Assembly (NCBI RefSeq): GCF_020193655.1
Contig: NZ_JADYVE010000021.1
Coordinates: 1 to 64,000 of the forward strand
Source: Ensifer sp. IC3342
GTDB taxonomy: Bacteria; Pseudomonadota; Alphaproteobacteria; Rhizobiales; Rhizobiaceae
Length of the DNA: 64,000 bases
Reading direction: 5' to 3'
Of this stretch, positions 52,217 through 59,213 are shown one piece after another. Each line of letters begins with the position of its first letter. Within the stretch, counting starts at the first letter, position 1. The translations under genes and the position numbers were made by a program. A model generated the notes under the pieces. That model made no database searches. It was not told the origin of the DNA and saw only the letters and a program-made list of their open reading frames with translations.

Positions 52217-53116
52217 ATGGTTCACGTCATCGACGGTAAGCAGGTCGCCGCGTCCGTAATCGAAATCGTCAAGGCCGCAACGGTCGCTCTCAACGAATTG
52301 AGCGGCGTCAGGACCGGTCTGGCCGTCGTAATCGTCGGCGACGATCCGGCGAGCCAGGCTTATGTTGGCTCCAAGAGCAGGATGGCGAAGGAATGCGGCT
52401 TCAACTCGATGCAGCATACGCTGCCTGCCGAGACTACGCAGGAGAAACTCGCGGCGCTTGTGGCGTCGCTCAATGCTGACCCCGCGATTCACGGCATCCT
52501 CGTGCAGCTGCCGCTGCCGAAGCACTTGCAGGCCGAGCCGATCATCCAGTCCATTCGCCCCGAGAAGGACGTCGATGGCCTGCATGTCGTCAACGCCGGC
52601 AAGCTTGCGACCGGTGATATCCGGACCGGCCTCGTCTCCTGTACCCCGGCGGGTGCGATGGTCTTCGTCCGTCGCATTCATGGAGACGATCTATCCGGAC
52701 TGAATGCCGTCGTGATCGGCCGTTCGAACCTCTTTGGAAAACCGATGGCACAGCTTCTCTTGAATGCCAATGCCACTGTGACCGTCGCGCATTCGCGCAC
52801 CAGGGACCTGCCGGTCGTGTGCCGCAATGCCAACATCCTCGTAGCCGCCGTCGGCCGGCCCGAGATGGTAAAGGGCGATTGGATAAAGCCCGACGCAACC
52901 GTGATCGACGTCGGCATCAATCGCGTACCGGCGCCTGAAAGGGGAGAAGGCAAGACACGTCTCGTTGGCGATATCGCTTTTGGCGAAGCTTTGGCGGTCG
53001 CCTCCGTTGTCACGCCTGTTCCGGGCGGTGTTGGCCCCATGACGATCGCGATGCTGATGGCCAACACTGTGATCGCCGCGCACCGGGCCGCGGGCCGCAC
53101 ACCGCCGACGTTCTGA
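52217..53116 (+). CDS. folD: Methylene-THF dehydrogenase/methenyl-THF cyclohydrolase
   Basis: A 299-residue bifunctional enzyme turning 5,10-methylene-THF into 10-formyl-THF with NADP. It has the catalytic lysine in QAYVGSKSRMAKECG (about 52-58), ILVQLPLPKHL, DVDGLHVVNAG, the NADP site VVIGRSNLFGKPMAQLLL and VTPVPGGVGPMTIAMLM. It connects MgdC and DmmD/Tdm products to PurU. This is probably a second, pathway-specific folD beside a housekeeping one on the chromosome. Confidence 0.92.
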   Translation: MVHVIDGKQVAASVIEIVKAATVALNELSGVRTGLAVVIVGDDPASQAYVGSKSRMAKECGFNSMQHTLPAETTQEKLAALVASLNADPAIHGILVQLPLPKHLQAEPIIQSIRPEKDVDGLHVVNAGKLATGDIRTGLVSCTPAGAMVFVRRIHGDDLSGLNAVVIGRSNLFGKPMAQLLLNANATVTVAHSRTRDLPVVCRNANILVAAVGRPEMVKGDWIKPDATVIDVGINRVPAPERGEGKTRLVGDIAFGEALAVASVVTPVPGGVGPMTIAMLMANTVIAAHRAAGRTPPTF

Positions 53117-53227
53117 CGCAGGCCGGTCGAACGGCGAGAAATCGCGCGTTCCTGCTTGCCACGCAAGAAAACGAAGCTATACTCAGGAAAGAAATATTCC
53201 ACACAGTGAAAACAGAGGGAACGGAAT

Positions 53228-54361
53228 ATGACGGTGACATGGCGTTTCTCGGCTCTGGCGGACAGGCATCGGGCGCTGGGTTCGAAGCTCGAAGACTGGA
53301 GCGGAATGGGCACTGCCTGGACTTACGAGAAGGACATCTACGAGGAACATATCGCCGTCCGCACCAAAGCGGGCCTGATGGACGTCTCGGGACTGAAGAA
53401 GATCCACCTCGTCGGGCCGCATGCGCTAGCGGTTCTCGACTATGTGACGACGCGCGACGTGAGCAAGATATATCCAGGCAAATCCGTCTATGCCTGCATG
53501 CTCAACGATCGCGGTCACTTCACCGACGACTGCATCATCTATCGCACCGGGCCGAATTCCTGGATGCTCGTCCACGGCTCCGGAACGGGTCATGAGGAAA
53601 TCGCGAAACAGGCCGCCGGGCGGAATTGCGCGGTGCTCTTCGACGATGACCTGCACGATCTCTCTCTCCAGGGCCCGCTCGCCGTCGACTATCTGCAAAA
53701 GCACGTTCCGGGCATTCGGGACCTGAAGTATTTCCACCACATGCAGACGACGCTCTTCGGCGCGCCGGTGATGATCTCGCGCACCGGCTATACCGGCGAA
53801 CGCGGCTATGAAATCTTCGTGCGCGGCCAGGACGCTCCGATGGTGTGGGACCGCATCATCGATGAAGGCAAGGAGATGGGGATCATCCCGGTTTGCTTCA
53901 GCGTGCTCGACATGCTGCGCGTCGAGAGCTACCTGCTGTTCTACCCCTACGACAATTCGCAGATGTATCCTTTCGCGGATGAACCGCCTGGCGACAGCCT
54001 CTGGGAACTGGGCCTGGATTTCACCGTCAGTCCCGGGAAGACCGGTTTTCGCGGTGCCGAGGAGCATGCGCGGCTCAAGGGGAAGGAAAGATTCAAGATC
54101 TTCGGCTTGCTCATCGATGCCGACGGCCCGGCCGATCTTGGAGACGAGGTCTGGGCGGATGGCAGGAAGGTGGGCGTCATCACATGCCCGAGCTATTCGA
54201 AACTCACAAACCGCTCGATGGCGATTGCACGCCTTGACGTCGACAAAGCGGTGCAGGGCACGCGGCTCGAAGTTCGCGGCAAGTCGCTGATGGCCAAGGC
54301 CGTCGCCCATACCATTACATTCGACGATCCGGAGAAGAAGAAGAGAACGGCGGTCGGCTGA
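53228..54361 (+). CDS. dmmD: Dimethylamine monooxygenase-associated GcvT-type subunit
   Basis: A 377-residue aminomethyltransferase (GcvT-family) protein. Typical features: IAVRTKAGLMDVSGLKKIHL, DYVTTRDVSKIYPGKSVYAC, ISRTGYTGERGYEIFVRGQD and a C-terminal barrel KKVGVITCPSYS-type segment. By analogy with HODM it should bind THF and trap the formaldehyde released by oxidative demethylation as methylene-THF. GAGGGA precedes the ATG. It opens dmmDABC, 111 bases after folD, and is 11 bases before dmmA. Confidence 0.85.
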   Translation: MTVTWRFSALADRHRALGSKLEDWSGMGTAWTYEKDIYEEHIAVRTKAGLMDVSGLKKIHLVGPHALAVLDYVTTRDVSKIYPGKSVYACMLNDRGHFTDDCIIYRTGPNSWMLVHGSGTGHEEIAKQAAGRNCAVLFDDDLHDLSLQGPLAVDYLQKHVPGIRDLKYFHHMQTTLFGAPVMISRTGYTGERGYEIFVRGQDAPMVWDRIIDEGKEMGIIPVCFSVLDMLRVESYLLFYPYDNSQMYPFADEPPGDSLWELGLDFTVSPGKTGFRGAEEHARLKGKERFKIFGLLIDADGPADLGDEVWADGRKVGVITCPSYSKLTNRSMAIARLDVDKAVQGTRLEVRGKSLMAKAVAHTITFDDPEKKKRTAVG

Positions 54362-54372
54362 GGGAGCCTGCG

Positions 54373-54978
54373 ATGCTGGTAGAAGGTATCAAAAGCCGCC
54401 CCGTCTACGGCGGAATCGCAATAGACCCCTTCGCGCGTCGGCACATCTTCGCACTCGAGGGTGAGGGTGCGCTCGCACTTCTCGATCAGAAGCCGGCTTT
54501 GACCGCGACAATGCTCAACCGTAGCGAGGTCCTGTACGTCGCCGCCGGCCCCAAAGGTCTCGATCACGATCTGGCGCTTGCCGCTCTGAAACCTGACCGG
54601 TTCTGGCAGGGGCCGACGATCGAAACCCTGCTGTTCCGGCTCAGGGGCTCGTTGTCCGCTGCGACCATGAGCACGCGTCTCTACATCTCCGGGCGGGAAG
54701 GGTTCATCGGCCAGTGCATGCAGGTGGCCACCGACATGGGAATGGATTTCAGTTCCATTCCCACCGAGCATCGCGGCTCGCTGGCGCGGCGCGTACAGTG
54801 CGTGCACTGCAAGGGCATCACCGACGACGTCAGGACGAGTCCCTTCAAATGCAGCCATTGCGGCCTGAATTTGCTCGTGCGCGATCACTACTCCCGCCGT
54901 CTCGGAGCTTTCCAGGGCGTCAATGTCGATGCCGAGGAACCCGGAACGGCTCCGCAGGCGGAGGAACTGTTCGCATGA
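54373..54978 (+). CDS. dmmA: Dimethylamine monooxygenase subunit DmmA
   Basis: A 201-residue subunit with a C-terminal zinc-ribbon: CVHCKGITDDVRTSPFKCSHC (two CxxC pairs about 16 residues apart). The N-terminal part (HIFALEGEGALALLDQKPAL, MSTRLYISGREGFIGQCMQV) resembles the DmmA family only. Its task in the complex (structural or interaction with the reductase) is not settled. It overlaps dmmB by ATGA. Confidence 0.8.
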   Translation: MLVEGIKSRPVYGGIAIDPFARRHIFALEGEGALALLDQKPALTATMLNRSEVLYVAAGPKGLDHDLALAALKPDRFWQGPTIETLLFRLRGSLSAATMSTRLYISGREGFIGQCMQVATDMGMDFSSIPTEHRGSLARRVQCVHCKGITDDVRTSPFKCSHCGLNLLVRDHYSRRLGAFQGVNVDAEEPGTAPQAEELFA

Positions 54979-55940
54979 GCGGGGGTCTTGCAATTGCCGT
55001 CCGGGTCAGCCGGATCGATACCGTCGCGGCGAATATAAAGCGATTTCGTCTCGTGCGCCATGACGGCGAACCGCTTCCTGTCTTTTCGGCCGGCGCGCAC
55101 GTCATCGTCAGCATGGACGATGACGGTCACCGACGTCGCAATCCCTATTCGTTGATGTCGGCTCCCCACGATACTTCGGGGTACGATATCTCCGTCCTGA
55201 GGGTCGCCGAGTCCCGCGGCGGGTCTGCCTTCCTGCACGAGAAGCTCAGGGAAGGCGACGCCCTGACGATCAGTCATCCGGTCAACCTTTTCCATGCCGA
55301 CAAGCGCGGCCGCAAGCATATTCTCCTCGCGGGCGGGATCGGGATCACCCCGTTCCTGGCGATGATGGCGGAGTTCGATCGCGCCAATGTCGCGTTCGAA
55401 CTGCACTACGCCATGCGCTCCCGCGAGCATGGCGCCTATTGGCAGGAACTGGTCGAACGGTACGGCGCCCATCGCGTGAAGCGCTATTTCAGTGCCGAAA
55501 ACGACGTCCTCCCCGTTGCCTCGCTCCTGCACAACCAACCACTGGGGACGCACGCCTACGTCTGCGGTCCCGACCGGATGACCGATTTCGTGCTCAGGAC
55601 CGCTCGCGAATGCGGCTGGCCGAAGTCGAATGTTCATTCCGAGCGATTTCTCGCCCCGATCAGCGGCAAGGCGTTCGATGCGGAGCTGTTGCGCTCCGGG
55701 ATCGTCGTCCGCGTCGGCGATCACGAGAGCATTCTCGAAGCCGTCGAAGCCGCGGGTATCGATGCGCCTTACATGTGTCGCGGCGGCGCCTGCGGCCAGT
55801 GCGAGACGGCTGTTGTCGCGTGCAATGGAGTGCTTGCGCATCACGACGTCTACCTTTCCGAGGAGGAGAAGGCATCGGGTCGCAAGGTCATGATCTGCGT
55901 CTCGCGCTTCGATGGGACGAAACTATCCCTGGATCTTTAA
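54975..55940 (+). CDS. dmmB: Dimethylamine monooxygenase reductase (FMN/[2Fe-2S])
   Basis: A 321-residue phthalate-dioxygenase-reductase-type electron carrier. In order: flavin barrel with RNPYSLMSAPHDTSG (about 55-70), pyridine-nucleotide domain with LLAGGIGITPFLAMMAEF (about 118) and YVCGPDRMTDFVL, and a C-terminal plant-type ferredoxin with CRGGACGQCETAVVAC. It passes electrons from NAD(P)H to the haem subunit. Start ATG at 54975 shares ATGA with the dmmA stop. dmmC begins 22 bases downstream. Confidence 0.88.
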   Translation: MSGGLAIAVRVSRIDTVAANIKRFRLVRHDGEPLPVFSAGAHVIVSMDDDGHRRRNPYSLMSAPHDTSGYDISVLRVAESRGGSAFLHEKLREGDALTISHPVNLFHADKRGRKHILLAGGIGITPFLAMMAEFDRANVAFELHYAMRSREHGAYWQELVERYGAHRVKRYFSAENDVLPVASLLHNQPLGTHAYVCGPDRMTDFVLRTARECGWPKSNVHSERFLAPISGKAFDAELLRSGIVVRVGDHESILEAVEAAGIDAPYMCRGGACGQCETAVVACNGVLAHHDVYLSEEEKASGRKVMICVSRFDGTKLSLDL

Positions 55941-55962
55941 ATCACGATAGGGGAGCCAGCCG

Positions 55963-57003
55963 ATGGCAATCGTGTTCAGACAAGAAACATTCCGCGACGA
56001 TTTCACCTACCGCAACAGTCCCGGCAACATCCGCCGTTTTCCTTTCCCCTTCGATCGGGACGAGTACATGTACTCCGTCAACATGGAGCCCCACGTGCGC
56101 GGCCAGGCGGGCACGGTCTACGAGAGCCTGATCGACGTCGACGAGCATTACGTCGCCGAAATGCAGGACCGGGCGCTGGTGCTGAAGGAGGATCCGCTGC
56201 GCTACCAGGCGCTGCCGCACATGATGGCGGCGCAATGGGATACGCTGGAACTGTTGATGGAGGAGCAGGCGGCCGGATATCCCGAGCACTTCACACTTAT
56301 AAGGAATGGCGATCGATGGCGTTGGATCAACCGACCGCTTGGCATCGACGATACTTTCACCTTCGGGGATCGCTCGACGCTTCCCTATGACCCTTTCGAA
56401 TACATCACCCGCCAGGCCCAGGGCGATTTCTGCATCGTCGACCAGCGCGACGGCAATCTCTGGATGGATGCCGGCATGGTCACGACCCAGGCCGACTGGT
56501 CGCTCGATTTCGACATCGGCATGAACTTCATGGAGTGGCATGGTCCGGTGCCGCTCGCCCATCAGATCGGCGTTTTCGACCGGGCGCTGAAATTCCTTCT
56601 GAACCTGCAGCTGGGAAAGCCGACGCGTCGCTTCAACTGGACGATGACGATCAATCCGCGCCTCGACACCAGCCCGGAGAATTACCACAAGTGGGGGCCG
56701 GACCGAACGACGGTGACACCGGACAACGTCGGCGAGAAGGTGCACCTGCGCGTCGAGTTGCAGAGCCTCTGGCGCCTGCCGCGCTCGAACGCCATCCTCT
56801 TCGTGATCCGCTGCTACCTGATAAGCATGAACGAACTCGTGACGGTGCCGAAATGGGCCCGCCGCCTCCACCGCGTTCTGAAAACGCTGCCCCCTGAGCT
56901 CGTCGACTACAAGGGGCTGACCCGGTACCGCGACAACACCATTGCGTGGCTTTCGAAACACGACGATGGCGCGCCCACGAGCCCGGGCATCTTTCCGGAT
57001 TGA
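55963..57003 (+). CDS. dmmC: Dimethylamine monooxygenase haem subunit (DUF3445, HODM alpha-like)
   Basis: A 346-residue catalytic subunit of the DUF3445 family (heme-dependent oxidative N-demethylase). It converts dimethylamine and O2 to methylamine and formaldehyde with a PAS-fold haem. Family landmarks are FRQETFRDDFTYRNSPGNIR, PLGIDDTFTFGDRSTLPYDP, FIVDQ-type QRDGNLWMDAGMVTTQADWS and LYRSVELQ-type VHLRVELQSLWRLPRSNAIL. GGGGAG precedes the ATG. Subunit letters follow the dmmDABC order; other authors name this subunit alpha. Confidence 0.85.
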   Translation: MAIVFRQETFRDDFTYRNSPGNIRRFPFPFDRDEYMYSVNMEPHVRGQAGTVYESLIDVDEHYVAEMQDRALVLKEDPLRYQALPHMMAAQWDTLELLMEEQAAGYPEHFTLIRNGDRWRWINRPLGIDDTFTFGDRSTLPYDPFEYITRQAQGDFCIVDQRDGNLWMDAGMVTTQADWSLDFDIGMNFMEWHGPVPLAHQIGVFDRALKFLLNLQLGKPTRRFNWTMTINPRLDTSPENYHKWGPDRTTVTPDNVGEKVHLRVELQSLWRLPRSNAILFVIRCYLISMNELVTVPKWARRLHRVLKTLPPELVDYKGLTRYRDNTIAWLSKHDDGAPTSPGIFPD

Positions 57004-57018
57004 GGCTGCTTTCGGCAC

Positions 57019-57029
57019 CAATTGCAACA
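57019..57029 (+). promoter_or_regulatory. CAATTGCAACA motif before tmm
   Basis: Exact repeat of the 11 bases inside the dyad before mgsA (46809-46819). It lies 21 bases before the tmm ATG, within the 46-base gap after dmmC. Could be a site of the local XRE-cupin or GlxA-type regulator. Confidence 0.4.
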
Positions 57030-57049
57030 AGCAAAGAGGGGAATGTTTC

Positions 57050-58387
57050 ATGACAAGAGTAGCCGTCATCGGTGCCGGACCATCCGGTCTGGCGCAATTG
57101 CGGGCCTTCCAATCGGCTGCCCAAAAGGGCGCCCGGATTCCGGAAATCGTCTGTTTTGAGAAACAGTCCGACTGGGGCGGACTATGGAACTACACCTGGC
57201 GCACCGGCCTCGACGAGTACGGCGAACCGGTTCACGGCAGCATGTATCGCTATCTCTGGTCGAACGGTCCGAAGGAATGCCTGGAATTCGCCGACTACTC
57301 TTTCGAGGAGCATTTTGGTAAACCCATCGCCTCCTATCCTCCGCGGGCCGTGCTCTGGGATTACATCAAGGGCCGCGTCGAGAAGGCGAATGTGCGCCAA
57401 TGGGTCCGCTTCAACACGCCAGTGCGCATGGTCCGGTTCGACGGTGCGCGGGAGAAATTCACGGTGACGGCGCATGATCGCCTCGAGGACCGCATGTACG
57501 ACGAGGAGTTCGACTTCGTGGTCGTTGCCACGGGCCACTTTTCGACTCCGAACGTCCCCTTTTTCGAAGGCGTGAGATCCTTCAACGGTCGTGTCCTGCA
57601 CGCCCACGACTTCCGCGATGCATTGGAATTCAAGGGCAAGGACATCCTGCTCGTCGGCCGTAGCTACTCGGCGGAAGACATCGGTTCGCAATGCTGGAAA
57701 TACGGCGCGAAGTCGGTGACGACGAGCTATCGTTCCAAGCCGATGGGCTTCAAATGGCCGGAGAACTTCGAGGAGCGGCCGCTATTGGTGAGGCTCGAAA
57801 ACCGCACGGCGCATTTCGCCGATGGTTCGAGCAAGGAGGTCGACGCGCTGATCTTGTGTACCGGATACCAGCACCACTTCCCGTTCCTGCCGGACGAGTT
57901 GCGTCTGAAGACCGCCAACCGACTTTGGGCCGACAGCCTCTACAAGGGCGTGATCTTCGACCGCAACCGCCAACTCTTCTACATCGGCATGCAGGACCAG
58001 TTTTATACCTTCAACATGTTCGACGTGCAGGCCTGGTGGGCGCGCGACGTGATGATGGGCCGCATCGAGCTGCCGCCGGAAGACGAGCTGAAGGCAAACT
58101 TCGACAAATGGCGCGCCCGCGAGGAGACGCTCGAGGATGCCGAGCAGATGATCTGGTTCCAAGGCGACTACGTGAAGGAGTTGCTCGCCGAGACCGACTA
58201 TCCGAGCTTCGACATCGATGGCGTCAACAGAACCTTCATGGAGTGGGAGCACCACAAGGCGGAGAACATCATGGGCTTCCGCGATCATGCCTACCGCTCG
58301 CTGATGACCGGCAACATGTCGCCGAAGCACCACACGCCCTGGGTCGAAGCGCTCGACGATTCGATGGAGGAATATCTGCGCAATTGA
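57050..58387 (+). CDS. tmm: Trimethylamine monooxygenase
   Basis: A 445-residue flavin-containing monooxygenase that uses NADPH and O2 to convert trimethylamine to its N-oxide. Visible: FAD site VAVIGAGPSGLAQLRAFQSA, the FMO identifying motif FNGRVLHAHDF, the NADPH segment VGRSYSAEDIGSQCWKYGAK typical of bacterial Tmm, and the late CTGYQHHFPFLPDEL. GAGGGGAAT precedes the ATG at 57050. It stands at the end of the dmm run and pairs with tdm across the small PAS gene, in line with a TMA-to-DMA step. Confidence 0.9.
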   Translation: MTRVAVIGAGPSGLAQLRAFQSAAQKGARIPEIVCFEKQSDWGGLWNYTWRTGLDEYGEPVHGSMYRYLWSNGPKECLEFADYSFEEHFGKPIASYPPRAVLWDYIKGRVEKANVRQWVRFNTPVRMVRFDGAREKFTVTAHDRLEDRMYDEEFDFVVVATGHFSTPNVPFFEGVRSFNGRVLHAHDFRDALEFKGKDILLVGRSYSAEDIGSQCWKYGAKSVTTSYRSKPMGFKWPENFEERPLLVRLENRTAHFADGSSKEVDALILCTGYQHHFPFLPDELRLKTANRLWADSLYKGVIFDRNRQLFYIGMQDQFYTFNMFDVQAWWARDVMMGRIELPPEDELKANFDKWRAREETLEDAEQMIWFQGDYVKELLAETDYPSFDIDGVNRTFMEWEHHKAENIMGFRDHAYRSLMTGNMSPKHHTPWVEALDDSMEEYLRN

Positions 58388-58509
58388 CGATCTTCCAAAC
58401 CCGCCTCTCTAGCCCGGGTTGCCGGAAGGGCCGCTTGCCGTGGCCCTCTCCGGCATGCTTGAAATGAGGCGAGCAGCGGGATCCGAAACTCTCTTCGAGC
58501 GTGGCCTCC

Positions 58510-59109
58510 ATGGATTTCCAAACGAGCATTCTCGGCCGCATGAGCGGGTTCCTCTATCGATGCCGTGCCGATGAGAACTATACGATGCTGGAGATGACCA
58601 ACGGCATCGAACGCATCTTCGGCTACCGGGCCGACGAGATCATCGGCAACCGGACGCGAAGCTTCACCTCCATAATGTGCGAAGAGGACGTACCGGTCAT
58701 GGATCGGCTCGTTGGCTGCGCGCTGGAAAAACGCACCGATTGGACGATGGAATATCGCATCCGCCACAGGGATGGGCACTTCATCTGGGTGACGGAAACG
58801 GGCGGCGGCGTATGGGACGAGGCGGGCAAACTGCTCTACCTCGAAGGCAGCATCGTCAACATCGAGTCGCTTTACCAACGCATCGATGCGCAGACCGCCG
58901 AAATGCGCATTGCAGCTTCGAAGTCCGGCGAGATCCTGCAGTCGCTGCGCCATCTGAAGCTGCTTGCGGTCAATGCCGGGATCGAGGCGGCCCGCGCCGG
59001 CCCGGCCGGGTCCGGGTTCGCGGTCCTTGCCGCGGAGATGCGAATGCTCGCCAACTCCTCCGAGGAAGCAGCGCGCGCGATCTCCAACGCGCAACGCAAG
59101 CCCGCCTAG
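58510..59109 (+). CDS. Soluble PAS protein with MCP-type signalling tip
   Basis: A 199-residue protein with no membrane segment. Residues 8-115 form a PAS domain (MLEMTNGIERIFGYRADEII, WTMEYRIRHRDGHFIWVTET), followed by a helix. Residues 140-190 match the hairpin tip of chemoreceptors (KLLAVNAGIEAARAGPAGSG, FAVLAAEMRMLANSSEEAAR) where CheA/CheW normally bind. Methylation helices and HAMP are absent. It could link amine or oxygen sensing to a chemotaxis complex or be a reduced regulator. ATG 58510 is tentative (a GTG nine bases earlier is possible). It ends at a large palindrome. Confidence 0.75.
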   Translation: MDFQTSILGRMSGFLYRCRADENYTMLEMTNGIERIFGYRADEIIGNRTRSFTSIMCEEDVPVMDRLVGCALEKRTDWTMEYRIRHRDGHFIWVTETGGGVWDEAGKLLYLEGSIVNIESLYQRIDAQTAEMRIAASKSGEILQSLRHLKLLAVNAGIEAARAGPAGSGFAVLAAEMRMLANSSEEAARAISNAQRKPA

Positions 59110-59145
59110 ATCATTTCATAGTTTCATTGAAACAGTGAAGTGATC
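59109..59145. terminator. Long imperfect palindrome between convergent genes
   Basis: Two 17-base arms (59109-59125 and 59129-59145) match at 14 positions, GATCATTTCATAGTTTC against the complement of GAAACAGTGAAGTGATC, with a three-base loop. It begins at the PAS-gene stop and lies before the convergent tdm end. A hairpin terminator, possibly a dispersed rhizobial element. Confidence 0.65.
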
Positions 59146-59213
59146 TAACCTTTTGAAACTATGCAATTCCGGACGGAAAACGGTTTACCTTTTCCTGGAA
59201 TTGCTCCAGCCGC

